A stretch of 64,000 bases of DNA from Paramacrobiotus richtersi (Eukaryota; Tardigrada; Eutardigrada; Parachela; Macrobiotidae), in assembly GCA_034698045.1 (NCBI GenBank), contig JAQGAU010000011.1, positions 1 through 64,000 on the forward strand, given 5' to 3'. Positions 1-11,965 of this stretch are shown in pieces; within the stretch, counting starts at the first letter, position 1; the number at the start of each line of letters is the position of its first letter. A program made the position numbers and the translations under genes. The notes under the pieces are model-generated. The model had not been told where the DNA came from. It saw only the letters and a program-made list of their open reading frames with translations, and ran no database searches.

Positions 1-1875
1 AAATCCCATGCATAGATGACTCCATCAATACAGGCTAACGGATACTGTGCACCATCTTGAATCTTCTGCAGGAACAGGTAGCGCACTTTCTTCGTCACCA
101 CAGAAAAGGACCAAGTTTTCACGTGGTTCCCGCTGGACGCACGAAACAAGACATGTTTACCGTCGATGGCTGGGCCCATTTCTTTAAACCGACACCACTG
201 CTCCATTTCTTTCGGGAGTACAATGTCACATACGGCATGTGTTTCCCAGTTGTACTGCTTCAGTTCAGCTTGGCTCCGATCGGCAAAAAACACCAAGATG
301 CTGTCGGCGAAATGGCGCTGTGTCAAACGTCGCTCAACGGTCAATTGCGGTTTAGGAGAGAAATACTGCTGCAGTTCGCGGAGCGCGTGCTGAAGTGGGC
401 CATGTGCATTGGTAATCAGTGCCGGAAGCGTGTCCACCAATAATTCCCAGCGGATCTCCGCCAACACGGCGCTGAGTATCTCTTTAGTTTCACGCGATTC
501 CGGAGCATCATCGCACCATTTCACGACCATCTGCAACCGACACACAGTTTAAGGCAGTGAAAATGCAACAAATGGCTTCGGAAATCACTTTTAACTTTGA
601 GAAAATATCTGTAGCTTTGTTGCTTTTTTACCTTGTAAACATCCAGTTCGGACGGTACAGCCAGAAAGTCTTTGCGGAGCACTTGGAGCATTTCAGGAAA
701 GGACAACTGCATCAGTTCACGCGCGCTAGATGGGCTGAGAAACGCAGCCTGGATGTCACGAATTCGCCAAGCGTCGAGTAAACCTCGGGGTAATGCGCCT
801 CCACTGTACAATACATTGTGTACTGCGCCTCCACTGAAGAATGCACTGGCACTGGGTAATGGTTGCAGACCTAGAAAATAACAACATTTTCCCGATGCCC
901 GTCAGCGTAAACACGAGGTCACATAATCATTCAATCTTTCAGTGCAGCTTTATCTGTTTTTATTTTTAATTATGGCTACCATTCTTTGCAAAAAAATCTC
1001 AGGCGACGCCGCTTGTTACGCTGTGAATTTTCAATTTTATTCATAATTTTCACTATAGTATATACTGAGTAGTGATTATACAGATTTAGAGATTATACAG
1101 ATTAATGAAGTTAATTTATACAGATTAATTAATACAGATTAGTTAATAAAGATTAGTTAATACAGACTAATTAATACAGATTAGTTAATAAAGATTAGTT
1201 AATAGAGACTAATTAATACAGATTAGTTAATTTATACAGATTAATTAACGAAGTTAGATTATACAAATTTACAGATTATGCAGATTTTACAACGTTAAAA
1301 TTGCAGCATTCTAATCATTCTAATTCTTGACAAAATAAAAGTCCCAAAAATTAATAACAACATGCAAACATTTTCCATGTGTTATTCGAATAAATACGCC
1401 ACAGACACCAATAAAATCCACATACTTTTATGAGTAAATTGCAATTTTTTATTTGTGCTCGCTTACCGATCTTCTTCCCGTCAATCTTCAAATACTTCGC
1501 GGCATCATGTAACTTGGTCAGTGTCAGTCCGTTCAATGTGGAGTTGCAATCCAGGGGCATTCCGGGATTAAGGGCCATCAACAGGACAACGTGCGTCGCG
1601 TACGGATCAACAGTTTCGGGAATCAAAATTCGGCAGACAGCCCCTTCCAGGTTGGATCCGCAGTCAAAATACGCTGGATCTTTCAGAATATCCTGGACAG
1701 AACCACGTGTGCTGAACTGGATATGATCCCCGATAAGAATTTTCAGCAAGCGATTACGCTTGATCTCCGGAGGCTCGACTTTTGCCACGAACATGACGTC
1801 CTTGTTCTCATCACTATCATCTGGGACGGGCAAATCCGGTTCGCTGCGCTTCCGTTTGTTAGCGCGGTGAGCCAT
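1..1875 (-). CDS. BTB-BACK-Kelch protein, copy A (partial, runs off left edge)
   Basis: This is the most diverged of three tandem paralogues and continues past position 1. Exons read from the sequence are 1467-1875 (ATG at 1873-1875), 632-870 and 1-530, each with GT-AG borders and matching phase. Exon 1 gives a basic leader (RANKRKRSEPDLP) and a short BTB-like fold ending TLTKLHDAAKYLKID. Exon 2 and the start of exon 3 form a BACK domain (LSFPEMLQVLRKDFLAVPSE, then VVKKW-like). The rest is the first, divergent Kelch half. Family knowledge: such proteins are usually substrate adaptors of CUL3 ubiquitin ligases; applying this here is inference. Exon 2 is 239 bp against 167 bp in copies B and C, adding 24 residues at the BTB/BACK junction. 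The start is the ATG; the GTG further upstream in frame is ignored. No stop occurs in the visible exons. The final Kelch exon lies outside the window. Confidence 0.82.
1063..1264. repeat. degenerate AT-rich tandem repeat in an intron
   Basis: Imperfect units built on ATTAATACAGATTAGTTAATA and ATAAAGATTAGTTA recur about ten times inside intron 1 of Kelch copy A. No match is seen in the same intron of copies B and C, so the array arose after the duplication or was lost there. Confidence 0.7.
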
Positions 1876-2488
1876 TCCTTCCACGGTTGAGCTTCTCCAA
1901 ACAGCGCAAAATGGGTAGATTAAAACCCTATCTGGACCACGAGACGACTATTAAAAGCGGAATTGAGGAGCTGCTAAACTTAGAGCGAAAAGAAATTGGG
2001 CACGGATTTTAGAAACTGCAGAATTCGAAGCACATAATATTCCTGCTCGAATCGGAATCTGCAGTGATTCTGCACTATTCTGCAGCACGATGCCGTCCAT
2101 TGACATCCATTTTGACATGCGCCTGCTTATCGTTATCGGGGCGCAGTAACCAGTATTAATTTTTACATTTCGAGTCAGGCATGCGCACGTGCTGCGGTGA
2201 CGTACATACGGAATGTGATACTTACTTCGAAGTACTTCGGAAATGCATACGTACGGACCAATACGGCACGAGAAATCAGTAGCCAACTCCCCCCGAGAGT
2301 TGCAGCGATTGTTATCATCATCATCACGTTTGACGATTGCCGGATGAACGACCAGCATTCCTGGCATACGTCATAAGCAGGTACAATGCAAAACACAAAG
2401 GGCAGACAAACTAATGCAGGCCTTGCATAGCAATACGAATTTGGTTAATTAATTCGTTGTTACAAGTGCCGGAACAATATGCCTATAC

Positions 2489-2700
2489 CTTTCCGTCTGA
2501 CAGCAATAAAAACCGGTTTTCGCGGTGAAACGAACGGCATCGGTTAGATTTTAACTGGAAAAAAACTAAACAAGAAAGCGTGAAAACTGGCAGAGAACAT
2601 CGACCTACAACCGGGCTTATGCCAATTAAATAAACATCGACCTCGAGTCCTGTATATAAATAGTTGCCATTTTTTCCTGTTTTCTTCCTAGAATCGGAAA
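2489..2700 (-). promoter_or_regulatory. conserved promoter / 5' UTR exon block, unit A
   Basis: This block is repeated upstream of all three Kelch copies. It holds a TATA-like stretch (TATATAAATAG at 2653-2663; the reverse strand reads CTATTTATATA) and about 150 bp of well conserved sequence. On the minus strand the conservation ends at GACGGAAAG|GTATAG, a good splice donor at 2488-2489. I infer a non-coding first exon joined to an acceptor just before the ATG of copy A. The plus-strand TATA is the better match, so a plus-strand transcript cannot be excluded. Confidence 0.35.
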
Positions 2701-3522
2701 TTGAACCAAAACACAGATAAATGCGTGTGTGTATAAGTTTTACATTTTACACAAGGCGCATGATTCACATCATTAAAATCGTTATGTACAAAAACACTAA
2801 ATACATATGCCTACAAGCGCAAAATATAGTCGTTTGTACGCAAGGCCGTTGGTTCTTCGCTCAAAGGCTGAACAACTCTCTGGCCTCGTATCGTCAACAA
2901 CGTAAGGAATGCAGTAATTAACCGCTTTCGATTTTGTCGGTTATTGCTCACAATCAATTCCGCCATCAACAAAATAGTTATATAAACAAACCAGCTGTAT
3001 GCTCGTTTTCAAATCCATGCCGTTTCGTATCGGCACAGAGTATTATTTTCTGTATGTAGTTAGAATTCTTTACACATAAGGGGCGTCTTCCGCTTGCACA
3101 CGTCATGATTTGTACAGCATGTGACTAAAAATTAAAAATTTAAGTGAGAATACTCGGCCACATCAAAAGGACTGCCGAGGTTACGATACACCATATTATG
3201 ACATTATCTGAGCTCGATTCGCAATAAAAAGCAACGTTAGGTCATTGGAGACAAACTTCCGAGGTGTAAACAAAGCCAGATCAAGCTACATCCGTGGTAA
3301 AAAACAATTTACTAACCCACAAACTAAACTGAAACATTCGGTGGCACAGATCAGAAAAATGTCCATGGTTAGAAACAAACAACCCGACTATTAAAACCGC
3401 CATATAATATGTAGCAACGTAAATTTGAAAAACGACACCGTATCAGCTGACCAGAATTACAGTAGATCACGTTCATATGCACCGTTAAACAGTTAGAATG
3501 AATCCTCTCTGGCCCACCTCGA
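2701..3522. other. intergenic, no gene seen
   Basis: This spacer lies between the unit A promoter block and the end of Kelch copy B. Parts recur after 7640 and 12100, so it belongs to the duplicated unit. The plus-strand ORF near 2721-2921 shifts frame in unit B, and I do not count it as a gene. Confidence 0.6.
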
Positions 3523-6205
3523 TCACATGTAGGACATGAGCATTGCCGCCCACGAAGTGCCTGGCCAACGCACTTTCACATCAACCTTCTCCCAGCAGTC
3601 AGCCTCCACGTTGTACCGCTCCAGACCGGCTCGCCTGGCCCGTGATGTTCCCGTGGAGGTGAATCCTCCGCAGACATACAACTGACCTTTGATGATGAGC
3701 ATACAATGGCCGTACCGCGCTCTGTCCAGCCCACGGACCCACTCCCACTGCGCACCAGGAATCTCCAGTTTCAGCCGTTCGCACGAGTATAACACGCCTT
3801 TTCCCGTGTTGCATGCTCCGCCCGTGACGTACAAGTAGCCATTGTAGACCTTGGCGGCAAAACAGCGGCGTGGCTGCTGCATGACCGACAGCTTGGTCCA
3901 TTTGTCTGTTCCGGCATCATACATCTCCACGGTCGATACGGCCTGCTGGTTGCCGTTCAGCTGAACTCCTCCGCAGTAATAGAGCTTCCCGTTGCACGTT
4001 TCAAAAGCCGCCTGTTCCCTAGAAAAACAGCAGCATTCTGGTCTAGTTTCTCCGAACAATTTCGTGAATATTCTAAGTTGATTATGTATTCGTGGTTCTG
4101 GAGTTGAAAGTTGCAAATCTTCTTCAATGACTACCGTATTTTGTTAGCCATAACCTTCATTTCAGCAGTTTTTGAATGTTGGCCCAAAAAGGCCATCTTC
4201 TTTGACAGCAAATTACCAGAAACTTGGATAATACTTCGTACCCAGGAAATACGCTACATTCGGCGCCTAGGAAATATGCGACAAACAGAACATCAGGCCT
4301 GCTTTTAAGCTGGTATTTTACGCAGTATATTCGTTGCGGAATTCTTAAGAGGTAACACAAAAATAATACAGATATGGAGAAATTGCGGACGAGAAATGAA
4401 TATTCGTCGTATGATTACAGAGATTCATCCCGGCCGGACAAATCATGAATCAGATTTCTCTGATCTTCAACATTTTGCTAATACTAACCTGCAGCCGCAG
4501 GCTGCAGTTGATTAACCATACACATAATTGTATCATATTAATTATGATAAATACTCGCTAGCTGTTCAGCAGCGTTTACCTGAACTGGCTGGGTTGGCCA
4601 AGGCTGTACGTGCTCTCAGAACGGTCCGTATGGAATTTGAAGGATCGATTGCCAGGACCTTTTATCTGGAAATCCCATGCATAAATCACTCCATTAATGC
4701 AAGCTAACGGATAGTGTCCACCATCTTGAATCTTCTGCAGGAAAAGGTAGCGCACTTTCTTCGTTACCACAGAAAAGGATAAAGTTTTCATGTGCGTCCC
4801 GCTGTAAGCTCTAAACAAAAGATGTTCACCGTCGATGGCTGGTCCCATTTCTTTGTGCCGGCACCAAGGCTCCAGTTCTCTGGGTAGCAGAATGTCGTAT
4901 AATGCATCTGTTTCCCAGTTGTACTGTTTCAGTTCAGCTTGGTTCTGATCGGCAAAGAACACGAAGATACTGTCCGCGAAATGGCGCTGGGAAAAACGCC
5001 GCTCAACGGTCAATCTGGGTTTGGGCGAAAAATACCGCTGCACTTCGCTGAGGACTTGCAGCAGTGGACCATCTGCATTGATAATCAGCGCTTCGAGATT
5101 GTCGACTAACAGGTCCCAGCGGATCTCGGCCAACAGGGCGCTGAGTTTTGCTTTGGTCGCACGCGATGCCGGATCGTAATCACACCATTTTTTAACTACC
5201 TACAACAAATAAAAGTTTTAATGTTTTGACTGGTGCAATATCATGTCTGAATATTTCATCGCATATTGCCAGCATAAAGCGCTGACGTATAAGATTGTTG
5301 GATTCTCTAACAGTCTAGTGCAATCATAGCTACTGTACAGTATGAAAATTGTTACTGTAAGGTACGAAAACTGCAAACTGTAAAGAAAGCATCTCTGTGA
5401 AATCATCCTGTTTTTTACCTTGTAAACATCCAATTCGCACGGCACAGCCAGAAAGTCCTTACGGACCACTTGAAGCATTTCAGCAAATGACAGCTGCCAT
5501 AAGTCGCCCGCGTTAAATTTGCTTAAAAATGCAGCTTGGATTTCCCGAATTGTCCCATCGTCTACGGCGGGTAATTGTAAAAGCCCTAGAAAACGAAATA
5601 TTGGGCGAAACTCATTAGTTACCACATTGCCGCAGAGCACTGGCATTATTCATTGTGCGTACAGAGAATACGCTTAAATACAGCGTAAGAGGAAGGTACC
5701 CTGTAGCTTCTATCTGTGACGTGCTGTATCCTACTATCTGTACTGTTGATCAACCTTACGGTATTCTTCATTTAGGAATGGACACGGGACACTTACCAAT
5801 GCCATGTCCGTCAATCTTCAAAAACTTCGCGGCAGCATGCAACTTGGTTAGTGTCAGCCCATTCAGATTACATTTGCAGTCCAGTGGCATTCCGGGGTTG
5901 AGGACCGCCAGCAGGACCAGGTGCGTCGCATTGGGGTCAATATCTTCCGGAATTAAAATTCTACAGCTGTCTCCCATCAGGCTGGGTTCGCAATGAAAAT
6001 ACGCCGGATCTTTCAGAATATCCTGGACAGCACCGCGTGTACTGAACTGCGTGTAATGGCCGATAAGGATTTTCAGGGAGCGGCTACGCTTGATCTCCGG
6101 AGGCTCGACTTTAACCACGAACATGATGTCCTGCTCCGTCTCATCATTCGGAACTGGCAGATCCGATTGGCTGTGCTTACGCTTGTTCGCGCGGCGAGGA
6201 TCCAT
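3523..6205 (-). CDS. BTB-BACK-Kelch protein, copy B (complete)
   Basis: The four exons are 5797-6205, 5419-5585, 4580-5199 and 3523-4018. Together they give 1692 bp, or 563 residues with an intact frame. The first in-frame ATG (MDPRRANKRKH) matches the start of copy C. Residues 1-30 carry a basic nuclear-localisation-like stretch. Residues about 45-136 form a compact BTB-like domain (ILIGHYTQFSTRG ... LHAAAKFLKIDG) lacking several canonical BTB positions. Residues about 137-230 form BACK (MLQVVRKDFLAVPCELDVYK, then WCDY, then LLAEIRWDLL). Residues 250-563 form Kelch blades, the last ones clear (KLYYCGG, YLYVTGGACNTGKG, QLYVCGGFTSTGTS). Known family role: CUL3 adaptor. Substrate unknown. It is the only copy that is both whole and in frame here. 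Confidence 0.88.
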
Positions 6206-6224
6206 TCCCTTCACCGATTTGAGC

Positions 6225-7360
6225 CTCAACACAGCGCAAAACGGATAGATTAGTAAAATTCTCTTTGGATCAGGAAACGAATATTAAAAGCAGAAAAGGC
6301 ACAAGGAGCTGATAAGAGAGAGGAGAGCCGGAAGAACCAGAATCGTACGGCAGCACAGTGGCTGTTATGATTGTTATCCTGTGCTACTGCAGAATCACAG
6401 ATTTCCACACATAGCTATTAGCACGTGCACGATTAACAGCACGATCGGTGCCGCGGTAAGCCGGTAACTACTTTACCAGTACTTTTTAAGTCAGACACGT
6501 GCACCGAACCACCGGTGCACGTACGGAAGGTTGTACGTGCTTCGGAAAGGCCCGTCTGGCTTGATACGTGCGGACCAGTGACCCCTTGCAGCGATTGTTA
6601 TCATGATTCACGTCTGGCGATTGTCGGATCAACAACCAATATATTTTAATTTCATTTTTCGCATTACTGGCTTACAGTACGTCACAACGAATTATCATAA
6701 TACAAAACAAAAAGGGCAGATAAAGCATACAATATGCTTACAGGCCTTCTACAGCAAAGCGAATGAATAACTGTCAGCACAGTGTTGTACAGTACACAGT
6801 ACATACAATTAACTGTTAAAAAAAGGCGAACTACAGATTGCCTCTTTCCGTAAGGTCAGTAATACTGTTAGGCGAGAATACTGAATCCACCAAACCGCAA
6901 CTGGATACTGCTGTCGCAACATGGTGGCTCTTCGCTCCAAGTAATTTGAGGCACGGCAATAAGGATTCAGCTCGTACTTGGCGCTAAAGGTCATCAGGCC
7001 GCCGGGACTTCTGAACGATCATTCCTTGAGCGTAGCGTGGATTTGACGTCTCTTCTGCTCTGTGATCGAGAGGGTTAGAAAAGGAATCTGTAACTGGTCT
7101 TCCAGGATTATTTTCCATTCCGATTTATGATCGCACAGCCCTATGTATGGCGACCTTCCTACAGGAATGTTCACCATGGCGGTCGTATAATAATCGGCGA
7201 AATTGCGCACATTTCGAAGTCCATTGTGGAGATTCGGTTTCTGCAAAGAAAACTCCAACGAAAAAATCATAGTCGCTCTGTACTTCCAGGCAAAATCGGT
7301 GTATTGTCGTGTAATGGAGATTATATATCAATTAATTCATTGCTAACTATAAGTGCCTAC
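6225..7360 (-). other. putative 5' UTR intron of Kelch copy B, holding an extra block absent from unit A
   Basis: The sequence between the inferred non-coding exon and the ATG exon is about 1.1 kb in units B and C but only about 0.6 kb in unit A. The extra stretch of roughly 540 bp (about 6790-7330) contains the duplicated ORF fragment listed separately. The acceptor would be TGTTGAG just upstream of the ATG. Confidence 0.35.
7019..7270 (-). pseudogene. duplicated ORF fragment of unknown family, unit B
   Basis: The reading frame contains NGLRNVRNFADYYTTAMVNI and a Ser-Glu-Trp-Lys segment. The same protein-level pattern recurs in unit C, with substitutions that keep it alike. A TTTCTTTGCAG acceptor-like site sits at its 5' side in both units. 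Downstream the similarity continues in another frame (AEETSNPRYAQGM) but soon meets a stop in this copy. I do not recognise the family. It may be an exon of a decayed gene carried along with the Kelch duplication. Confidence 0.4.
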
Positions 7361-7515
7361 CTTTCCGTCTGGCAGTAAAACTAAAAACCGGCTTTCGTGG
7401 TGAGATGAACGGTTTCGGTTAAATGTTAACTGGAAAAAACCTGAATAAGAAACCGTGAAAATTGATAAAGAACATCGACCTCAAGTGCCGCATATATATA
7501 TGGTAGCCATTTTGT
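7361..7515 (-). promoter_or_regulatory. conserved promoter / 5' UTR exon block, unit B
   Basis: Second copy of the block at 2489. A TATATATATA run lies near 7494-7504. The minus-strand donor is AGACGGAAAG|GTAGGC at 7360-7361. The AACCGGTTTTCG-like and GAACATCGACCTC segments are kept in all three units. Confidence 0.35.
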
Positions 7516-7639
7516 CTTGTTTTTTCCCGGAAGCGAAAATTGTAACAAAATAAAGATGACAGCGTGTGTACTAGTTGTACGTTTTACGCACGGCGCATGA
7601 TTCACATCCTCAAAATCGTTATGCACAAAAACAATAAAA

Positions 7640-8314
7640 TTTATTGCAGTATATTTAATATAGTATACGTACGCATGTCTGCATGTAGGCGCAAAATATT
7701 ATAGTTTGTACGTAAGGCCGCGGGTACTGCGCCCAGAGGCTGAACAACTCTCCGACCTCGTATTAATTGTCTGTCAACAACGCAAGAAATGCAGTAATTA
7801 ACCGCTTTTGATTTTTTGTCGGTTATTGTCTCACAATAACCGTCAATTCCGTCATCAGCAAACTAATATTATGCTCGTTTTCACGTTAGATCCAGATCAC
7901 CGTGAACTGATCCATTCCAGTTTATGGCAGCTTTAAACTGTGATATATAAGACTGTACCAGATACAAATTACATCAGAATTTTCCGGACGGAGTGAGAAT
8001 ATTTGTTTTAACACTTATTTGTTAAATTAAAGTCTCTTACTTTTTTGTTATTTTATGTAGACGAAGCAGATTATTTTTAGCCACATCCGTGATTTAAACA
8101 GATTCCTTAACCTGCATAATAAAATCAAAACGAAACAATCGGTAGGAGATATCAGAAAAATGTCTATAGTTAGCAGCAACAGAACTATCAAATCAATAAA
8201 CCAAAAACACCGTCAAATTCGAAAAATAACACCGTATCAGCTGACCAAAAGCTTACGTTGTTATACGCCGATAAACAGTTAGAACGAAGCCGCGTTGTTC
8301 CGCTCTGGACCACC
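7640..8314. other. intergenic, no gene seen
   Basis: AT-rich spacer between the unit B promoter block and the 3' end of Kelch copy C. It is partly similar to 2830-3520. No ORF here has homologous support. Confidence 0.6.
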
Positions 8315-10662
8315 TCACTTGTAAGACAGGACCAGTGTCGCCCACGACGTGCCCGGCCAACACACTTTCACATCAACTTTCTCCCAGCACTTAGCCTCCA
8401 CGTTGTACCGCTCCAGATCGGCTCGTCTGGCCCGTGATGTTCCCGTGGAGGTGAACCCTCCGCAGACATACATCTGACCTTTGACGGTGAGCATACAGTG
8501 GCCGTACAGCGCTTTGTGAAGCCGCTGGATTGGTTCCCAATCTGCGTCCGGCATCTCCAGATCCAACCTCTCGCATGAGCTTAACACACCCTTTCCCGTG
8601 TTGCATGCTCCGCCCGTGACGTACAGGTAGCCATTGTAGACCATGGCGGCAAAACAGCGGCGCGGCTCCTGCATGTCCGGCAGTGTGGTCCATTTGTTGG
8701 TTGCAGCGTCGTACACCTCCACGGTAGATACAACCTCTTGATCGTCGTCCAGACTACGCCCTCCGCAGTAGTAAAACTTTTCGTTGAATGTTGCAAATGC
8801 CGCTTTGTTCCCTGAAAGACAAGGTGTGATTATTTACAGTCAGTGGATATTACATTCCAGGGCCATATTCTGCTTGTTTATAATATTGGTTGGATTTTTT
8901 TTGGCAAATTGTTTCTGTAGAAACAACGAACGCACCAGCTGTAGCCGCTGGGTATAATAAATCAACTTTAGCTACCAACGAAGATTGTTGTCGAAAACGC
9001 TATAAGAATGCCTTACAAATTCTAAATCGCAATGGCATTCCATGCATGGAATTGCCATGAATGCAGTAGAAAAGTGCTTACCTGAACTGGCTGGGTTGTT
9101 TAAGGCTATAGTCCGCAAGGCTGTAAGAGCTCTCAGAATCCTCCTTGCAGTATTTGAAGGAGGAATTGCCAGAACCTTTTTTCTGGAAATCCCACGCATA
9201 GATCACTCCATCAATGCAGGCTAACGGATAGTTCACACCATCCTCAATCTGCTGCTGGAAGAGATACCGGCCTTTCTTGGTTACCATAGAAAAAGACCAG
9301 GTTTTCACGTGGTGTCCGCTGGAAGCACGAAACAATAGATGTTCACCGTCGATGGCTGGTCCCATCTCTTTATATCGGCACCACGGCTGCATTTCTCTGG
9401 GTAGTGCGATGTCGTATGATACACCGGTTTCCCAGTTATACTGCTTCAGTTCTGCTTGGTTCTGATCAGCAAAGAACACGAAAATGCTATCCGCGAAATG
9501 GCGCTGCGAAAAACGCCGCTCAACGGTCAGTTTTGGTTTGTGGAAGAAATACCGTTGCACTTCGCTGAGCGCTTGCAGTAGCGGACCGTCTGCATTGATA
9601 ATCAGTGCCTCAAGATTGTCGACTAACAAGTCCCAACGGATCTCCGCCAACAGTGCGCTGAGGTACTCTTTGGTCGCACGCGATGCCGGTGCATAATCAC
9701 ACCATTTCTTGACCACCTGCAACAAATACACCGTTTCAGTGATTTGATCATAACTGCCAAGGTTATACATCTAGCACTGAAGCTTGAAACACTTAGCCGC
9801 ATTTTGTTATATTTTACATAAGGCCAAGCGCTAGTTATGAAGGTCGTAAGATTCTAACAGTTTGGTACAGTTTCCATACAGCAAGCACATGGGAGAACGT
9901 ACGGAGCTCCGAAGACGGGAAAAAACCTTCGTAAGATTGTTAATTTTAAAAGAAACATCTGTGCCAAGATTGTTCTATATTTTACCTTGTAAACATCCAG
10001 CTCGCACGGCACTGCCAGGAAGTCTTTCCGGATCACTTGGAGCATTTCAGTAAACGACAGCTGCCATAATTCGCCCGCGGTAAATTTGCTGAAAAATCCA
10101 GCCTGGATTTCCCGAATTTTCCCATCGCCTATACTGTATAACGGTTGAAGACCTAGGAAACCAACGTTCTTTGAAGCTACGTCAGCGCAGGCATGAGATT
10201 ACACATTCAATCAATTGTTCTGCATTGTAGGAATGGACAAAATGTTGGCTTACCAATCGTCTGTCCGTCAATCTTCAGATACGTAGCGGCAGCATGTAAC
10301 TTGGCTAATGTCAGGCCATTTAGGTTAGATTTGCAATCCAGTGGCATTCCGGGATTAAGCGCCACCAGCAGGACAACGTGCGTCGCATAGGCATCAACAT
10401 GTTCCGGAACTAATATCCTACAGGTATCTCCCATCAGGCTGGGTTCGCAATGGAAGTACGCTGGATCTGTCAAAATATCCTGGACAGCACCGCGTGTACT
10501 GAACTGCGTGTAATGCCCGATAAGAATCTTCAACGAGCGACTACGCTTGATCTCCGGAGGCTCAACTTTAGCCACGAACATGATGTCCTGGTCCGTCTCA
10601 TCATTCGGAACTGGCAGATCCGGTTCGCTGTGCTTGCGCTTGTTAGCGCAGCGACGATCCAT
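8315..10662 (-). CDS. BTB-BACK-Kelch protein, copy C (probable frameshift in last exon)
   Basis: Exons are 10254-10662, 9986-10152, 9082-9716 and 8315-8811. The first three match copy B in length and phase, apart from five extra residues near the end of exon 3. The summed length is 1708 bp, one base over a multiple of three. Copy B starts exon 4 with GGAACAGGCGG; copy C reads GGAACAAAGCGG after the same acceptor. With conserved splicing the frame leaves the Kelch frame and soon stops. The downstream Kelch frame itself is intact (MEVYDAATNKWTTLPDM, YLYVTGGACNTGKG). So this is a recent pseudogene, a form truncated before the last blades, or a sequencing error. Otherwise the protein would be about 568 residues with the domain order of copy B. 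Exon 1 includes the basic RCANKRKHSEPDLP leader. Confidence 0.8.
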
Positions 10663-11274
10663 TCCTTCAGGGATTTGAACCTCAACACAACGCAGAACAG
10701 GTAGAGTATTAAAATCCTACAACGAATTTTAAAGTAGAAAAAGCACGAGGAGCTGCTAACTAGCAGAAAGAAACCTGAATCGTAAATTTACGCACGGCAA
10801 CGCTGCAGTTTGTTTGTTGTTACAGTGTTGTGGTATGTTCGAAACACACAACTGCAGAATCACGGATCTGCAGCACGCTTGTCGGTACCGCAGCAACTAC
10901 GAGACGTACTTCGAGTCAGACACGTGCAGCGGTACACGTACGGAATGTTACACGTACTTCGCATCGTACGTGGGAAGGCCTTCAGGACCTTATAATTCTT
11001 GATATGTGAGGACCAGTGACAAATTCCCTGCCGCATTGATTAATGTTTGGGTACTGTCGGATGAGCAACCAATATGCTGTTTCATTTCCGCATTGGTGGC
11101 TCACGGTACGTCACAAGGAATCATAACACAGAAAAGAAAGGGCAAACAAACGAATGCTGGTGCCTTAAATACAATTGTCTACCGAAATGCTTAAATTAAA
11201 TAATTGCATAACACGAAAACAAAACTTTGCTGTACACACTACACAGTACATACAAAACTGTTAGAACACGCGAA

Positions 11275-11698
11275 CTACAAATTATCTCTTTCCGCAAAGG
11301 TCAGTAATACTGGTAAGGGAGATCCACCAAACTGCAACTGGATACTGCTGTCGGAACATGGTGGTAGTTTGGTACGATAAGAGGCACGGCAAGCATCCAG
11401 CTCGCGATAAATGTCATCAGGCCACCGGTATTTCTGAACGGTCATTCCTTGAGCGTAACGTGGATTGGACATCTCTTCTGCTGTGCGGTCCATATATGGT
11501 CACAAAAGGAATAATCTCTAGTTTGTCGTCAGGGATTGTTTTCCATTCCGATTTAGGATCGCACGGCGCTATGTATGGACGTAAGGCTGCAGGAATTCTC
11601 ACCATGGCGGTCGTATAATAATCGGCGAAATTATGCACATTTCGAAGTCCATTGTGGAAATTCAGCTTCTGCAATGAAAAACCCAACGAATAAATCAT
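11275..11698 (-). pseudogene. duplicated ORF fragment of unknown family, unit C
   Basis: Counterpart of the 7019-7270 fragment. The first frame (11417-11698) keeps NGLRNVHNFADYYTTAMVRI and KSEWKTIPDDKLEIIPF. A second frame (11275-11493) continues with AEEMSNPRYAQGMTVQKYRW and ends FGGSPLPVLLTFAERDNL. The two frames overlap out of phase without an obvious intron between them. The family is unknown. It sits in the inferred 5' UTR intron of Kelch copy C. Confidence 0.4.
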
Positions 11699-11818
11699 AG
11701 CTGCCGCTGTGTATACTTCGTGTCAACTAGGCCCACAAATTACTCGTATTATCCGAAAGTAATTAATGCAGATTAAGTAATGTATTGTTACAAGTGCAGG
11801 TGCACTATTTATGCTTAC

Positions 11819-11965
11819 CTATCCGTCTGACACCAGCAAAAACCGGTTTTGTGGCGGAACGAACGATTTCGGTTAAATCTTAACTGGAAAAAACCTAAAT
11901 AAGAAAACGTGAAAACTGACAGAGAACATCGACCTCAAGTGCTGCATATATATGGTTCTCATTCT
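11819..11965 (-). promoter_or_regulatory. conserved promoter / 5' UTR exon block, unit C
   Basis: Third copy of the block. A CATATATATGG stretch lies near 11945-11955. The minus-strand donor is GACGGATAG|GTAAGC at 11818-11819, the closest of the three to consensus. Confidence 0.35.

Noticed and set aside
2721-2921. Plus-strand small ORF with similar ORF at 11909-12187
   Set aside because: The similarity follows from the DNA duplication; the frame is broken in unit B, so protein conservation is not supported.
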